The notes under the pieces: model-generated
Databases searched by the model: none
Told to the model about the DNA's origin: nothing
What the model saw: the letters and a program-made list of their open reading frames with translations, nothing else
Translations under genes and position numbers: made by a program
Assembly (NCBI RefSeq): GCF_027474405.1
Contig: NZ_CP114871.1
Span: 1,993,001-2,057,000 of the forward strand
Direction of reading: 5' to 3'
Length of the DNA stretch: 64,000 nucleotides
Source: Caulobacter sp. NIBR2454
GTDB lineage: Bacteria; Pseudomonadota; Alphaproteobacteria; Caulobacterales; Caulobacteraceae
Part shown: positions 10,901 to 20,244 of the stretch, piece by piece
How positions within the stretch are numbered: the stretch's first letter is position 1
Layout: the number at the start of each line of letters is the position of its first letter

Positions 10901-11395
10901 CTCGGCCAGGGCAGCATTAGCCTCGGCGGTCTTCCCAGCGGTGAACAGCGGATCGACCGGACCGTCCGGCCCGCCCGAAAGCAGCAACAACCCCTCGCTG
11001 TGCTTGGCGACCAGACTCCAGGGCACGAAGGGCTCGGCCATGCCGTCGCCCGTCAGATAGGCGGCGGACGAAAGCTCCGAAAGGTTGAGGTAGCCAGTCT
11101 CGTTCTGCGCAAGCAAAACGATGGTCGGCGTACGCGCCCAACGCTCCGGCGGGCGATCCCCGATGCCGCTGATCGGCAGGGCGCAACCGACGATGGGCTG
11201 AACGCCAAATTCCTTGGTGGTGACCGAGAACTCCAGGGCCCCAAAAAGATTGGCCCGGTCGGTCAGGGCGGCGGCCGGCATATCCTGCTCGGCGGCCAGC
11301 TTGCCTATGGCGTCGGCCTTGATAGCGCCTTCCAGCAGCGAGTAGGCGGAGCGGACGCGCAGATGGACGAAACCCTCAGCCGCGCCATCCGTCAT
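7958..11395 (-). CDS. dnaE: DNA polymerase III alpha subunit
   Basis: This is the replicative polymerase catalytic subunit. The 1145-residue protein begins with the PHP domain ([16 protein letters not shown]). It carries the catalytic-acid motif [15 protein letters not shown], the segment [14 protein letters not shown], and C-terminal HhH and OB regions. The ATG at 11395 is preceded by GGGAG about eight bases upstream and sits immediately before the PHP strand; a 19-residue extension is rejected. sidA lies 29 bases upstream on the same strand with no terminator visible between, so an SOS-induced transcript could run into dnaE. The GFA gene follows one base after the stop. Confidence 0.97.
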   Translation of the reverse strand: MTDGAAEGFVHLRVRSAYSLLEGAIKADAIGKLAAEQDMPAAALTDRANLFGALEFSVTTKEFGVQPIVGCALPISGIGDRPPERWARTPTIVLLAQNETGYLNLSELSSAAYLTGDGMAEPFVPWSLVAKHSEGLLLLSGGPDGPVDPLFTAGKTAEANAALAEMARVFGDRFYVELQRHGKHEEALAEPGLVAFAYENDIPLVATNDVYYGKASLSEAHDALLCIADGAFVGQDERRRVTGEHWFKSAAEMRRLFSDLPEACDNTLDVARRCAFMVKKRDPILPRFDTGAGRSEPEELAHQAREGLKKRLAALQTLAVPEEEYWARLEREVGIIQKMGFPGYFLIVSDFIKWAKSQGIPVGPGRGSGAGSLVAWALTITDLDPLRFGLLFERFLNPERVSMPDFDIDFCQDRREEVISYVQEKYGRDRVAQIITFGTLQARAVLRDVGRVMQLPLGLVDRLCKMVPANPANPVTLAKAIEIEPRLQEAKRDDPAVSACLDVALLLEGLFRNASTHAAGVVISDRPLTELTPLYKDPRSELPATQFNMKWVESAGLVKFDFLGLKTLTVLDRAVKHMAKRGAAVDLSALPFDDAPSYELMGSGATVGVFQLESQGMRDTLRKMRPGTLEEVTALISLYRPGPMDNIDTFVDCKFGRKPVDTLHPTLEPVLRETYGVIVYQEQVMQIAQILAGYSLGEADLLRRAMGKKKKEEMDLQKARFVKGASEKGVPEAQSDSIFELVAKFAGYGFNKSHAAAYALISYHTAWLKANAPVEFFAASMSLDISNTDKLAVFYQDARKFQIKVRPPCVNRSGADFEVENGEVLYALGAIRNVGLTAMQHLIAVREEGGPFRDIFDFVERVDPKQVNKRALENLARAGAFDAIHPNRAQIMAMADKLAAYGQSVAADRVSDQLSLLGGDNVASARPPMARTEAWNQVQLLDEELAAVGFYLTGHPLDDMVDALRRKRTTLLAEAIVRAEAGAEAFKMAGVVRRRQERVQQSGDRFAFVSLSDPTGEYEVLFPPEQLRRCRDVLEPGKAVVIKVRAKGRDGEVRFFGDDAEPIEKAIEGAVASLRVHVSPRSAEIDALRKRLEAGAGQKGGEIMLIASLEGGLEVELKLPGRYNLDAPLRGALKTAPGVLYLEEA

Positions 11396-11424
11396 CAAAC
11401 CATCTCCCGCTGCGCGGCCCCGAC

Positions 11425-11517
11425 TCAGGCCACCAGAAACGCCATAGAACACATCATCCAGACGAAGCCGGCGACAGATGCAAGGGCCAGCGATTCACGA
11501 GCGAGACGAAGTGCCAT
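11425..11517 (-). CDS. sidA: SidA-like SOS-induced cell-division inhibitor (30 aa membrane peptide)
   Basis: This 30-residue ORF encodes a short basic N-terminus (MALRLARES) followed by one hydrophobic segment (residues ~10-30) with a central FVWMMC, a single-pass inner-membrane peptide. It has a perfect AGGAGG ribosome-binding site five bases before the ATG. Its promoter holds a LexA box. SidA of Caulobacter crescentus is a 29-residue SOS-induced inner-membrane peptide that blocks septation through FtsW/FtsN. The size, topology, LexA control and position beside dnaE all match. The assignment rests on these features rather than on an alignment I could run. Confidence 0.88.
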   Translation of the reverse strand: MALRLARESLALASVAGFVWMMCSMAFLVA

Positions 11518-11541
11518 AAGAGCCTCCTGAGTTGCCCTTTT

Positions 11542-11570
11542 GTTCTATGTTCCGACTTTGTTCTCGTCAA
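11542..11570 (-). promoter_or_regulatory. sidA promoter with LexA (SOS) box
   Basis: On the minus strand TTGACG (11565-11570) is separated by exactly 17 bases from TAGAAC (11542-11547), a good housekeeping promoter. Between them sits the direct repeat GTTC-N7-GTTC (11549-11563, plus-strand reading GTTCCGACTTTGTTC). This matches the alphaproteobacterial LexA consensus exactly. A third GTTC lies at 11542-11545. A repressor bound between -35 and -10 would block RNA polymerase directly. The box is also within 75 bases of the divergent methyltransferase-like gene. Confidence 0.9.
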
Positions 11571-11622
11571 TAGCCCTTCTGCGGAATCGCTGCATCATGC
11601 CGCCCGAAAAACGGGGCGAGCC

Positions 11623-12255
11623 ATGCAGGAAACCAGCAAGTCGATCATGCGGCGCTCCGGCGACGCCCGGTTCGCCACGCGCTGGCTGATCGGCGCCGGC
11701 ATCGACATCGGCGCTGGCCAGGACACCATCGGGAACTACGGCCAGCTGTTTCCCCTGATGACCAGCCTGCGCAGCTGGGACCTGCCGGACGGCGACGCCA
11801 TGCTTATGGAGGGCGTGGCGGACGACAGCTTCGACTTCGTCCATTCCAGCCACTGCCTGGAGCACCTGGTCGATCCGCAGGTGGCTCTGGCCCACTGGAT
11901 TCGCATCTGCAAGCCGGGCGGCCACCTCGTCATCATGATCCCCGACGAGGACATGTACGAGCAGGGGATCTTCCCCTCGACCTTCAACGACGATCACAAG
12001 TGGACCTTCACCACGGGCAAGCGCGAGAGCTGGAGCCCGCGATCCATCAACGTCATGGACCTGCTCAGCCAGTTCACCCATCAGGTCAGCGTGCAGAAGA
12101 TGGAAGTGCTGGACGCCTGCTTCCTGCAGGGCTTGGTCCGCTTCGACCAGACGGTGCTGGTCACCGGCGAGAGCGCCATCGAGATCGTGCTGCGCAAGCG
12201 GCGGCCCGAAGAGATCGCACGCAAAGGTCGCTATCCCGATCCCCAGACCGCCTAG
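11623..12255 (+). CDS. SAM-dependent methyltransferase-like protein
   Basis: The 210-residue protein has a methyltransferase type-11-like fold. It shows GAGIDIGAGQDTIG as motif I, DSFDFVHSSHCLEHLVDP as the acidic motif and post-motif, and KPGGHLVIMIPDEDMYEQG as the following strand. Substrate is unknown; similar proteins are often found among sugar- or lipid-modifying enzymes. It is divergent from sidA, whose LexA-controlled promoter lies 50-75 bases upstream. Its own ribosome-binding site (GGGGCGAG) is weak. Its stop overlaps the convergent RNase H-like gene by four bases. Confidence 0.8.
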   Translation: MQETSKSIMRRSGDARFATRWLIGAGIDIGAGQDTIGNYGQLFPLMTSLRSWDLPDGDAMLMEGVADDSFDFVHSSHCLEHLVDPQVALAHWIRICKPGGHLVIMIPDEDMYEQGIFPSTFNDDHKWTFTTGKRESWSPRSINVMDLLSQFTHQVSVQKMEVLDACFLQGLVRFDQTVLVTGESAIEIVLRKRRPEEIARKGRYPDPQTA

Positions 12256-12725
12256 GCGGCGGGCAGCCCCGGGAACTTCAGAAGGTTTGGCCTCGGGATC
12301 GCCGTGCGGAACGGCCCGGTCGCCTTGGTCTTGTCACGCGCCTGATCAGCCCAGGCGCTGACGAAACCGTGACTGCCGCCCGGAATGGCCATGCGGCGAA
12401 ATTCCAGGGCCTCACGCCTGGGCGCGAGCAGCACGTCGATCAGCGCCCACAGATCGCCCTCCTCCGCCTCGACCGGCTTAGCGGCCAGTCGTGTCAGGGC
12501 GATCTGCGCGATAGCCACGTCATCGCAGTGGACGATCAGCTTCTTGCCAACCGGAACCGACTTCAGGGCTTCGATCAGGCCGGTCAGCTGCATGCGGCGC
12601 AGGGTCGTGCGGCGCTCGCCGCCGGCCGCGCCCGTCGCCACGCCGTCCTGCACGACGACGAAGCTCCAGCCGCCATAGCCCGGCGGCCCGGTGACGCTGC
12701 CTGCGGTCCACAGACTTACGCTCAT
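12252..12725 (-). CDS. RNase H-fold protein, probably catalytically degenerate
   Basis: The 157-residue protein follows the RNase HI pattern. There is an opening strand, then YGGWSFVVVQDG in place of GPGGYGAILRY, then a basic loop RRTTLRRMQLTGLIEALKSV, the strand HCDDVAIAQ, and a C-terminal SAWADQARDK. By hand alignment two of the four catalytic acids are changed: Asp10 of the TDGS motif is Ala (WTAGS) and Glu48 of the MEL motif is Gln (MQL). The acids corresponding to Asp70 and Asp134 remain. It therefore probably binds nucleic acid or protein without cleaving RNA. It is the last gene of the proS-lolC-lolD unit. Confidence 0.72.
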   Translation of the reverse strand: MSVSLWTAGSVTGPPGYGGWSFVVVQDGVATGAAGGERRTTLRRMQLTGLIEALKSVPVGKKLIVHCDDVAIAQIALTRLAAKPVEAEEGDLWALIDVLLAPRREALEFRRMAIPGGSHGFVSAWADQARDKTKATGPFRTAIPRPNLLKFPGLPAA

Positions 12726-12729
12726 GGGA

Positions 12730-13419
12730 TCAGAGGTCGCGGCGCGCTTCCAGGTGGCCGTCCTTGAGGGCGAACACCCGGTCCATGAACCGCGCCAGCT
12801 CCATGTTGTGGGTGGCGATCAGGCAGGCCACGCCCTCGTTGCGCGCCAGATCGTAGAGCGACTGGAACACCGAGGCGGAGGTCGTCGGGTCCAGATTCCC
12901 CGTCGGCTCGTCCGCCAGCAGAAGGCGCGGGCGATTGGCCAAGGCCCGGGCGATGGCGACGCGCTGTTGCTCGCCACCCGACAGCTGGGCTGGCTGGTGC
13001 TTCACGCGGGGCCCAAGGCCAAGCTGGCTGAGCAGCTCCATGGCCCGGTCCTCCGCCTCACGCTTGGATTTGCCAGCGATCAGCAGCGGCATGGCCACGT
13101 TCTCGAGCGCGGTGAACTCTGGCAGCAGATGGTGGAACTGATAGACAAAGCCGATGGTCGATAGGCGGACGCGCGTGCGCTGGCGCTCGTTCATGTTCGA
13201 GCAGTCGCGGCCGGCCACGACCACCTCGCCGGCGTCGGGATGCTCCAGCAGGCCGGCGGCGTGCAGCAGCGACGACTTGCCCGAACCCGAAGGACCGATC
13301 AGGCCGACGATCTCGCCGGCATTGACGTCCACATCCACGCCTTTGAGCACCGGCAGCTTGCCAGCCTCGGTGACATAGACGCGCTCGACGCCCTTCAGAT
13401 GGAGGATCGGCTCACTCAT
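12730..13419 (-). CDS. lolD: Lipoprotein-releasing ABC transporter ATPase LolD
   Basis: This ATPase powers LolCDE, which extracts outer-membrane lipoproteins from the inner membrane and hands them to LolA. The 229-residue protein has Walker [11 protein letters not shown], the Q-loop region [16 protein letters not shown], signature [15 protein letters not shown] and Walker [13 protein letters not shown]. It overlaps lolC by eight bases, so the two are translationally coupled. The window contains several lipoproteins that would be substrates. Confidence 0.96.
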   Translation of the reverse strand: MSEPILHLKGVERVYVTEAGKLPVLKGVDVDVNAGEIVGLIGPSGSGKSSLLHAAGLLEHPDAGEVVVAGRDCSNMNERQRTRVRLSTIGFVYQFHHLLPEFTALENVAMPLLIAGKSKREAEDRAMELLSQLGLGPRVKHQPAQLSGGEQQRVAIARALANRPRLLLADEPTGNLDPTTSASVFQSLYDLARNEGVACLIATHNMELARFMDRVFALKDGHLEARRDL

Positions 13420-14707
13420 AACGCAGCGCCTCCACCGGATCGAGATGGGCGGCCCGCCACGCCGGCGGCAGGGTGACCAGGAACGATACGATCATTGCGA
13501 ACAGGGTCACGATACCGACCTCGCTCCATTCGATCCGCGCCGGGATGTGGCTGAGGAAGTAGATCTCGGCGTTGAACACCTTGGTGCCCGTCACGGCTTC
13601 CAGCACTTTCTGAATCGGCTCGATGAACGTGCAGAACAGCACCCCGGCGGCGAGACCGGCCAGCGTGCCAAGCACCCCGATCGAAGCGCCCGCCATGAAG
13701 AAGATGCGCAGGATAGCCCCCTGCCCCGCCCCCATGGTGCGCAGGATGGCGATGTCCTTGCCCTTGTTCTTCACCAGCATGACCAGACCCGAAATGATGT
13801 TCAGCGCCGCAATGGCCACGATCATCATCAGGATCAGACGCATGGCCGCGCGCTCTACCTGGAGAGCATCGAAGTAGGCCTTATCCTTCTGGGTCCAATC
13901 CGAGACGAACGCGCCCGGACCGGCCGCGCGGCTGACCACGGGGCGCATGTCACGGGCCCGGTCGGGATTCTGGACCTTCACCTCGATCACATCGACCGAC
14001 TGGTCACGGCCGAAGAAAAGCTGCGCCTGCTCCATCGGCATGTAGATGAAGGCGGCGTCGAACTGGGTCATGCCGACCGAGAACACCCCGCCGACCACAT
14101 AGTCCTTTTCCTGGGTCGCCGTGCCAAAGGCGGTGGCTGGCCCTGATGGGGAGACAAGCTTGACCACGTCGCCTGGCTGCACGCCCAGCCCCTCGGCCAG
14201 GCGGTCGCCCATCATGATCGTGTCGCCGCCGAACTCGCCTCGACCAAAATTGTCGAGCGAGCCGCGCTTGATGTTGCCAGCGATGATCGGCGTCGCCTTG
14301 AGGTCAGCCGGCGAGATGCCGCGCACGATGGCGCCGGTGATCTGTGCAGGGCCAATGGCCATGGCCTGGGCCTCGACCATGGGTACAGCCTGAATCACGT
14401 CGTCCGCGCGTCGGATGCGCTGGGTTGCGGCGAAGGTCTGCACCGGGTCGCTGAGCACCTGACCGGACACGAACAGGTGGCCGTTGAAGCCCAGCATCTT
14501 GCCGAGCAGCTCGGTGCGGAAACCGTTCATCACGCTCATGACGATGATCAGCACCGCTACCGCCAGCATGATGCCGATGAACGAGATGATCGAGATCAGC
14601 GCCACGCCTCCGTTCTTGCGCTTGGAACGCAGGTAACGGGCGGCGACAGAGCGCTCCCACGCGCTGAAAGGAGGCGCGACGCTGCCAGCGAGCGCCTCGG
14701 GCTTCAT
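13412..14707 (-). CDS. lolC: Lipoprotein-releasing ABC transporter permease LolC/LolE
   Basis: The 431-residue permease has one N-terminal membrane helix (residues ~35-60), a large periplasmic MacB-like domain and three C-terminal helices, followed by the usual [15 protein letters not shown] end. Many alphaproteobacteria have a single LolC/E-type (LolF) subunit instead of separate C and E; only one is present here. It overlaps proS by four bases upstream and lolD by eight bases downstream. Confidence 0.95.
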   Translation of the reverse strand: MKPEALAGSVAPPFSAWERSVAARYLRSKRKNGGVALISIISFIGIMLAVAVLIIVMSVMNGFRTELLGKMLGFNGHLFVSGQVLSDPVQTFAATQRIRRADDVIQAVPMVEAQAMAIGPAQITGAIVRGISPADLKATPIIAGNIKRGSLDNFGRGEFGGDTIMMGDRLAEGLGVQPGDVVKLVSPSGPATAFGTATQEKDYVVGGVFSVGMTQFDAAFIYMPMEQAQLFFGRDQSVDVIEVKVQNPDRARDMRPVVSRAAGPGAFVSDWTQKDKAYFDALQVERAAMRLILMMIVAIAALNIISGLVMLVKNKGKDIAILRTMGAGQGAILRIFFMAGASIGVLGTLAGLAAGVLFCTFIEPIQKVLEAVTGTKVFNAEIYFLSHIPARIEWSEVGIVTLFAMIVSFLVTLPPAWRAAHLDPVEALRYE

Positions 14708-16032
14708 GCGTTGGCCTTTTGGGTCAGGCCGGCGATCACCGCGTCAAGCGGCGCGGTGGAGCGCTCGCCCGTAGCCCGGTTCTTGATCTCGACCATGCCA
14801 TCGGCGATCGATTTGGGGCCGACGATCATCTGCCAGGGGATGCCGATCAGATCCATGGTGGCGAACTTGGCGCCCGGACGGTCGGCGGTGTCGTCATAAA
14901 GCGCGGTTTTGCCGGCGGCATGGATGGCCGCATAGGTCTTCTCACACGCCGCGTCGCAGGCCTCGTCGCCCGGACGCAGGTTGATGATCGCCAGATCATA
15001 AGGCGCCACCGATTCCGGCCAGATGATGCCGCCCTCGTCGTGGCTGGCCTCGATGATCGCGCCCAGCAGGCGCGAGACGCCGACGCCGTACGAGCCCATG
15101 TGAACAAAGTGCTCCAGACCGTCAGGCCCGGTCACCTTGGCGTTCATCGGCTTGGAATACTTCTCGCCGAAATAGAAGATGTGGCCGACCTCAATGCCAC
15201 GAGCCGACAGGCGCTTGTCCTCCGGCACGGCGTTGAACGCCGCCTCGTCGTGCATCTCTTCAGTAGCGGCGTAGAGAGCGATGCGCTGATCGACCAGCGG
15301 CTGCAGGTCGCCTTGGAAATCGACGTCGGGTCCGGGCGCGCCCATCTCAACCAGGTCCTTGTGACAGAAGACCTGGCTCTCCCCGGTCTCTGCCAGAACG
15401 ATGAACTCGTGAGAAAGGTCCCCGCCGATCGGCCCGGTGTCGGCGCGCATCGGCACCGCCTTCAAGCCCATGCGCGAGAAGATGTTCAGGTAGGCCACGA
15501 ACATCCGGTTGTAAGCGGCCCGCGCAGTCGCCTCGTCGAGATCGAACGAATAGGCGTCCTTCATTAGGAACTCGCGGCCGCGCATGACGCCAAAGCGCGG
15601 GCGCCGCTCGTCCCGGAACTTCCACTGGATGTGGTAGAGGCTCTTGGGCAGGTCCTTGTAGCTCTTCACATAGGCGCGGAAGATCTCGGTGATCATTTCT
15701 TCGTTGGTCGGCCCATAGAGCAACTCACGCTCGTGACGGTCGGTGATGCGCAGCATCTCCGGACCGTAGGCGTCGTAGCGGCCCGACTCGCGCCACAGGT
15801 CCGCCAGCTGCAGGGTCGGCATCAGAAGTTCTACGCCGCCAGCGCGATCCATTTCCTCACGCACGATCTGCTCGACCTTGCGCAGCACCCTCAGGCCCAG
15901 CGGCAGCCAGGCATAAATCCCGGCCGCTTCCTGGCGGATCATGCCCGCGCGGAGCATCAGCTGATGGGAGACGATCTGGGCGTCAGCCGGGGCTTCTTTC
16001 AGCACCGGCAGGAAAAAGCGCGAGAGGCGCAT
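14704..16032 (-). CDS. proS: Prolyl-tRNA synthetase, short alphaproteobacterial type
   Basis: This class II aminoacyl-tRNA synthetase charges tRNA-Pro. The ATG at 16032 gives 442 residues, the length expected for the form that lacks the internal YbaK-like editing insert. Motifs include [19 protein letters not shown], the motif 2 region [20 protein letters not shown], and the motif 3 segment [15 protein letters not shown] longer upstream frame would read through a terminator-like hairpin and is rejected. It is cotranscribed with lolC and lolD by overlap. Confidence 0.96.
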   Translation of the reverse strand: MRLSRFFLPVLKEAPADAQIVSHQLMLRAGMIRQEAAGIYAWLPLGLRVLRKVEQIVREEMDRAGGVELLMPTLQLADLWRESGRYDAYGPEMLRITDRHERELLYGPTNEEMITEIFRAYVKSYKDLPKSLYHIQWKFRDERRPRFGVMRGREFLMKDAYSFDLDEATARAAYNRMFVAYLNIFSRMGLKAVPMRADTGPIGGDLSHEFIVLAETGESQVFCHKDLVEMGAPGPDVDFQGDLQPLVDQRIALYAATEEMHDEAAFNAVPEDKRLSARGIEVGHIFYFGEKYSKPMNAKVTGPDGLEHFVHMGSYGVGVSRLLGAIIEASHDEGGIIWPESVAPYDLAIINLRPGDEACDAACEKTYAAIHAAGKTALYDDTADRPGAKFATMDLIGIPWQMIVGPKSIADGMVEIKNRATGERSTAPLDAVIAGLTQKANA

Positions 16033-16336
16033 GGGTGGCGAGATTCCTGCGAAAGCGAAGGAGCTGAGATACCTCCTCGGTCGCAGCCTTGGCAATGAAG
16101 GTGGAGAAAAGAAGGCCGCGCACACGGCGCGGCCTGTAGTTGTCGTCGGGGAATTACGCCACGGAGCAAGGCGGGAAGGCCTTGCCTCATGTGATAACGC
16201 TAACCGCGCCGCAGCGGGCTGCGCAGATGGAACCGCACACCCCTCCGGTTTCAGGTGAAACCGCCCAAGCTTTGAGCGATCAAGGGGCACGTCGTGCGCA
16301 TGCGCCCAAGTCTTGGGCGCCTCAGTCCCCAGGACC
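16033..16336 (-). other. Hairpin-rich non-coding interval upstream of proS
   Basis: This 304-bp gap between DUF1467 and proS has no convincing ORF but is unusually structured. Perfect or near-perfect stems lie at 16302-16310/16312-16320, 16247-16252/16257-16262, 16210-16214/16219-16223 and 16166-16172/16179-16185. A final GC stem at 16114-16121/16127-16134 is followed by a T-rich stretch on the minus strand. A second CGCCCAAG copy (16262-16269) could pair with the partner arm at 16312-16319, offering alternative folds. It could be an attenuated proS leader or a small RNA. I did not match it to a known riboswitch or T-box. Confidence 0.6.
16104..16134 (-). terminator. Intrinsic terminator upstream of proS
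   Basis: An 8-bp perfect GC stem (GGCCGCGC with GCGCGGCC, five-base loop) is followed in minus-strand reading by TTCTTTTCTCC. It lies ~80 bases before the proS start and ~200 bases after the DUF1467 stop. It therefore either ends a small RNA or the upstream operon, or acts as an attenuator in the proS leader. Confidence 0.7.
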
Positions 16337-16597
16337 TCAGTAGTTGGCCGGAATCTCCGGAAGGGAGATCAAGCCGAAGCGGATCACCAGCAACAAAATC
16401 ACGAACAGCACGGCCGAGACCCAGGTCGTGGTCAGGAACTTGCGTTTCAGATTCGGGTTCACCGGTGCGCCCGGATCGCCGCCGTCCTTCAGGTCGATCC
16501 CCATCTCCGCATGGCTGCGCGTGCCCAATGGCAACACGGCGAACAGCACCGTCCACCAGATGGTCAGGAAGATGGCGATGGAGGTGATCGGTCCCAT
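16337..16597 (-). CDS. DUF1467 family small membrane protein
   Basis: The 86-residue protein has two hydrophobic helices (about residues 5-24 and 58-78) joined by a polar loop with [13 protein letters not shown]. This matches the alphaproteobacterial DUF1467 pattern, commonly found after the methylmalonyl-CoA epimerase gene. Function is unknown. Its ATG overlaps the epimerase stop by one base (TGATG), so translation is coupled. It ends the nuo-birA-coaX-rnj-mce series of same-strand genes. Confidence 0.85.
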   Translation of the reverse strand: MGPITSIAIFLTIWWTVLFAVLPLGTRSHAEMGIDLKDGGDPGAPVNPNLKRKFLTTTWVSAVLFVILLLVIRFGLISLPEIPANY

Positions 16598-17016
16598 CAG
16601 TGGTGCTCGCCCTTGGGGGTTTCCATCAGTTCAACAAGCATCCCGCCCATGTCCTTGGGATGGATGAAGATCACCGGCGTGCCATGCGCCCCGATGCGTG
16701 GCTCGCCCAGCACGGTCGCCCCCTTGGCCTTCATCGCATCGCGCGCGGCGAGGATGTCCTCGACCTCGAAGCAGATGTGGTGCTGGCCGCCCTTGGGGTT
16801 CTTGGCCAAGAAGCCGTGGATCGGCGAGGCTTCGCCGTAGGGCTCTATCAGCTCGATCTGGCTGTTGGGCAGATTGACGAAACAGACCCACACGCCCTGC
16901 TCGGGCATGGCCCACTTGTCGGTGATCGAGGTCGCGCCCAGGACGTCGCGGTACATCTTCACCGCTTCGTCAATGGACGGCGTCGCGACGCCGACGTGGT
17001 TGAGCTTTCCGATCAT
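16597..17016 (-). CDS. mce: Methylmalonyl-CoA epimerase
   Basis: This VOC-fold enzyme interconverts R- and S-methylmalonyl-CoA in propionate degradation. The ATG at 17016 gives 139 residues. The protein shows KLNHVGVATPS with the first metal His, GQHHICFEVED with the second, and LVELMET with the metal Glu. A longer frame starts within the gap after RNase J and adds non-conserved sequence, so I rejected it. It lies 32 bases after rnj on the same strand. Confidence 0.93.
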   Translation of the reverse strand: MIGKLNHVGVATPSIDEAVKMYRDVLGATSITDKWAMPEQGVWVCFVNLPNSQIELIEPYGEASPIHGFLAKNPKGGQHHICFEVEDILAARDAMKAKGATVLGEPRIGAHGTPVIFIHPKDMGGMLVELMETPKGEHH

Positions 17017-17048
17017 GCGCTTCGTCTCCCCTGCTCTTTCGGCCGAGC

Positions 17049-18728
17049 TTACAGGCGCAGCACCGTGGTCTCCACCACGGGGCGACGCTCCCAAATCCGG
17101 TAGGCGGCCTTCTTGACCGCCCGCGAAAGGGCCTGCTCGACCTGATCGTCGATCTCGCGCGAGGTTCCGTCCAGGCGCTTGAAGGCGCCTTCGGCTTCCT
17201 CGGCCAGATCATCCAGGGCGTCCTCGAGCGGGTATTCCTCGTCACCCGGCAGGCCGATGGCGCGAACCTGCGGCCCCGACGCGATGCGTCCGCGGCCATC
17301 AATGACGACCGACACCGCCAGCATGCCGTTGAACGAGGCGTGGCGGCGCTCTCTCAGGGCGTCGCCGTTCTCAGGCGTCACCACCCCAGCGTCGACGTAG
17401 AGGCGGCCAGAGGCGACCTCGTCGATGATCGAGGGATGGCCCGGCGCCAGACGGACCATGTCGCCATTGCGCGGGGCGATGGCTTGAGCGATCTGCAGGT
17501 CCTTGGCGAAAGCGGCGTGTTCAAGCAGGTGACGACGCTCGCCGTGGGTCGGCACCGCGATCTGCGGCCGCGCCCACTGGTACATTTGCTTCAGCTCGTC
17601 CCGGCACGGGTGGCCGGAGACGTGAATGCCCGGATGATCGCGCTCGGTGTAGAGGCGCACCCCACGGTCCGCGAGCTTGTTCTGCAGGTTGCGGATCGGG
17701 ATTTCGTTGCCCGGAATGACCCGCGACGAGAAGATGACGTGGTCTCCCTCGCCCAGGCGCACATGCGGGTGCGAGCCGTCGGCGATGCGGGCCAGAGCCG
17801 CGCGGGCCTCGCCCTGGCTGCCGGTGCAGAGGAACAGTACCTCGTTCTCAGGCGCGTACTTGGCCTGATCGTCGGTGATGAACGGCTCAAGATCCTTGAG
17901 CAGGCCCACGGACTGCGCGGCGGCCGCCATGCGGTGCATGGAGCGTCCCACCAGGCAGACCTTGCGGCCCGCCGCCTGACCGGCGCGAATGACGGTGTCC
18001 ATGCGCGCTACGTTGGACGCGAAGCAGGCCACGGCGACCTTGCCCTTCAACCCGGCGATCAGCGGCGTCATCGCGGCGCGGACGCCGGCTTCGGAGCCGG
18101 CCTCGCCGTCCACGAAGACGTTGGTGCTGTCGCAGACCATGGCCAGCACGCCCTCGTCGCCGAGGCGCTTGATGGCGGCCACGTCGGTGGCGCTGCCCAG
18201 CATCGGGTCTGGATCGATCTTCCAGTCGCCGGTGTGCAGGATCGTGCCGAGGGGCGTGCGGATCGCAACCCCGTTAGGCTCAGGGATCGAGTGGGTCAGG
18301 GTGATCAGCTCGAATCCGAACGGGCCAAGGTTGAAGCTGCCGCTCAGCGGCACCTCTGTGATCGACACCTCGTCCAGCAGGCCGGCGTCACGCAGCTTCT
18401 CGCGCAGCAGGAAGGCGGTGAACGGTGTTGCGTAGATTGGGGCCTTCAGGCGCGGCCAAAGCCAGGCCACCGCGCCGATATGGTCCTCGTGCGCGTGGGT
18501 CAGGACGATGCCCAGGATGTCCTTGGCATGCTCCTCGATGAAGGCGGGATCCGGCAGAATGATCTCCACCCCAGGCGTCGTCTGGTCGCCGAAGGTCACG
18601 CCCAGGTCGAGGACGACCCACTTGCGATCTTCAGGCGGCCCGTAGCCGTAGAGATTGAAGTTCATGCCGATCTCGTTCGACCCGCCCAGCGGCAGGAAGA
18701 CGAGTTCGTCGTTGGTTTTCGGTTTCAT
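17049..18728 (-). CDS. rnj: Ribonuclease J
   Basis: This is a metallo-beta-lactamase/beta-CASP ribonuclease acting in RNA maturation and decay. The 559-residue protein carries the zinc motif [34 protein letters not shown], the beta-CASP segment [14 protein letters not shown], and [21 protein letters not shown]. Alphaproteobacteria often carry an RNase J alongside RNase E. It overlaps coaX upstream by four bases (ATGA). Confidence 0.95.
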   Translation of the reverse strand: MKPKTNDELVFLPLGGSNEIGMNFNLYGYGPPEDRKWVVLDLGVTFGDQTTPGVEIILPDPAFIEEHAKDILGIVLTHAHEDHIGAVAWLWPRLKAPIYATPFTAFLLREKLRDAGLLDEVSITEVPLSGSFNLGPFGFELITLTHSIPEPNGVAIRTPLGTILHTGDWKIDPDPMLGSATDVAAIKRLGDEGVLAMVCDSTNVFVDGEAGSEAGVRAAMTPLIAGLKGKVAVACFASNVARMDTVIRAGQAAGRKVCLVGRSMHRMAAAAQSVGLLKDLEPFITDDQAKYAPENEVLFLCTGSQGEARAALARIADGSHPHVRLGEGDHVIFSSRVIPGNEIPIRNLQNKLADRGVRLYTERDHPGIHVSGHPCRDELKQMYQWARPQIAVPTHGERRHLLEHAAFAKDLQIAQAIAPRNGDMVRLAPGHPSIIDEVASGRLYVDAGVVTPENGDALRERRHASFNGMLAVSVVIDGRGRIASGPQVRAIGLPGDEEYPLEDALDDLAEEAEGAFKRLDGTSREIDDQVEQALSRAVKKAAYRIWERRPVVETTVLRL

Positions 18729-19504
18729 ATATCCCCAAGATGGGTATTGCGGCGGTGAATTTCGAGGAGGCCGCGGATCGTCAGGTCCGCGTCAAAATGG
18801 TCGATGGCCGTGGTCGCGCCTTCGAACAGCGAGGCGACGCCGCCGGTGGCGATCACGGTGAGAGGTTCGGCGCGCTCGGCCTTGATCCTGGCCACCAGGC
18901 CCTCGATCAGGGAGACGTAGCCCCAGAAAACGCCTGACTGCATGGCGCCGACGGTGTCTTTGCCGACAATGCGCGCGGGCTTCTGGATGGCGATGCGGGG
19001 CAGTTTGGCCGCCGCATCGTGCAGCGCCTGCATGGAAAGATTGATGCCCGGGGCAATGATCCCGCCTTCGAAGGCCCCGTCCTTACCGATCACGTCGAAG
19101 GTCGTGGCCGTGCCGCTGTCAATGACGATCAGCGGGCCGCCATAGACCATGTGCGCGCCAATCGCGTTGACCAGCCGGTCGGCCCCAGCCTCCGACGGCT
19201 TGTCGATCCTGATCTCGACGCCAAGCTTCGCGTTCTCGCCGATCACCAGCGGTTCGACGTGTAGATAGCGCCGCGACAGGTTGCGCAGGTTGAACAGTGA
19301 CTGCGGCACGACGCTGGAGATGATGCAGGCGTCGATCACACCAAACGTCAGTCCGCCCATGTGCAGCAGTTGAGACAGCCAAACCGCATATTCATCGGCG
19401 GTTCGCGAGGAGTCCGTCGCCGCCCGCCATTGCGCGACCCAACGCTCGCCATCGTGGACGGCGAACAGGGTGTTGGTGTTGCCTTGCTCGATGGCCAGCA
19501 GCAT
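18725..19504 (-). CDS. coaX: Type III pantothenate kinase
   Basis: CoaX starts coenzyme A synthesis by phosphorylating pantothenate; it is the acetyl-CoA-insensitive type. The 259-residue protein has the ASKHA motifs: an N-terminal GNTNT loop, [24 protein letters not shown] and [15 protein letters not shown]. The residue before the phosphate loop, usually Asp in DxGNT, is Glu (AIEQGNTNT). It overlaps birA by one base and rnj by four, and sits in the usual alphaproteobacterial nuoN-birA-coaX-rnj string. Confidence 0.95.
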   Translation of the reverse strand: MLLAIEQGNTNTLFAVHDGERWVAQWRAATDSSRTADEYAVWLSQLLHMGGLTFGVIDACIISSVVPQSLFNLRNLSRRYLHVEPLVIGENAKLGVEIRIDKPSEAGADRLVNAIGAHMVYGGPLIVIDSGTATTFDVIGKDGAFEGGIIAPGINLSMQALHDAAAKLPRIAIQKPARIVGKDTVGAMQSGVFWGYVSLIEGLVARIKAERAEPLTVIATGGVASLFEGATTAIDHFDADLTIRGLLEIHRRNTHLGDI

Positions 19505-20244
19505 CAGGCGGCCTCTCCGAAGAAGACGTCGCCGGCGCTGATGCGCCGTAACGAACCGTCGGCGAGACGGAGCCTCAAGGCGCCGTCCGTGTCCAGCCCT
19601 TCCGCTACGCCCTCGACCGTCTCGGTCCCCAGGCGCGCAATGCAGGCCTCACCCAGACCGTGCGCGCGGCGGGTCCAGGCCTCGGCGATCGGCTCGAAGC
19701 CAGCGCCGTTCCACAGGGTCAGCCAACGCTCGAAGCTCTCGGCCATGATGTTCAGGGCGTCCAGCGGCGCCGGCGGCGGTGCGGTCATATGTTCAGCGAA
19801 GGTGGTGGCTGGGCGCTCGGCGGCCACAGGGGCAGCCGCGAGGTTCACGCCGACGCCCACGACGACCCACAGCATCCCGTCCCGCTGGCCGCTCTCAACC
19901 AGGATGCCGCTTGCCTTGCGGCCAGCGATCAACGGGTCATTGGGCCACTTCAGGCTGACGAGGGATGCGGGCACAAACGCGGCGGCCAGGTCAGCCACAG
20001 CTAGTGCGGCGATGAACGAGACCTGGGCGGCCTCGGCCGGGGGTTTGGATGTCGTGAACAGATAGCTGGCGGCCAGATTGCCGGACCCGGTCTCCCAGGC
20101 CCGGCCGCGGCGGCCACGACCGGCGGTTTGGCGGGCGGCGGTGATCCACACCGGCCCCGCCTCGCCCGCCTCTGCCCGGCGACGGGCTTCGGCGTTGGTG
20201 GAGTCGATCTCGTCGAAGGCGATGATGGCGGGGACGCCCGCCAC
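19504..20244 (-). CDS. birA: Biotin-[acetyl-CoA-carboxylase] ligase
   Basis: The enzyme activates biotin as biotinyl-AMP and attaches it to carboxylase carrier domains. The 246-residue protein is a mono-functional ligase without the N-terminal helix-turn-helix repressor domain. It shows DSTNAEARR, the biotin loop [16 protein letters not shown], and [21 protein letters not shown]. Translation starts at GTG (20244), immediately after the nuoN stop, with a GGGGG ribosome-binding site inside nuoN, so it is part of the nuo transcript. Confidence 0.95.
   Translation of the reverse strand: MAGVPAIIAFDEIDSTNAEARRRAEAGEAGPVWITAARQTAGRGRRGRAWETGSGNLAASYLFTTSKPPAEAAQVSFIAALAVADLAAAFVPASLVSLKWPNDPLIAGRKASGILVESGQRDGMLWVVVGVGVNLAAAPVAAERPATTFAEHMTAPPPAPLDALNIMAESFERWLTLWNGAGFEPIAEAWTRRAHGLGEACIARLGTETVEGVAEGLDTDGALRLRLADGSLRRISAGDVFFGEAA

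Noticed and set aside
16033..16336. Possible 6S RNA
   Set aside because: The hairpins do not form the long terminal stem with a central bubble expected of 6S RNA, and the zapA/5-formyl-THF-ligase neighbours are missing. I kept it only as an unassigned structured region.
17340..18758. 472-codon plus-strand open frame
   Set aside because: Antisense shadow of RNase J, which has full catalytic motifs on the minus strand.
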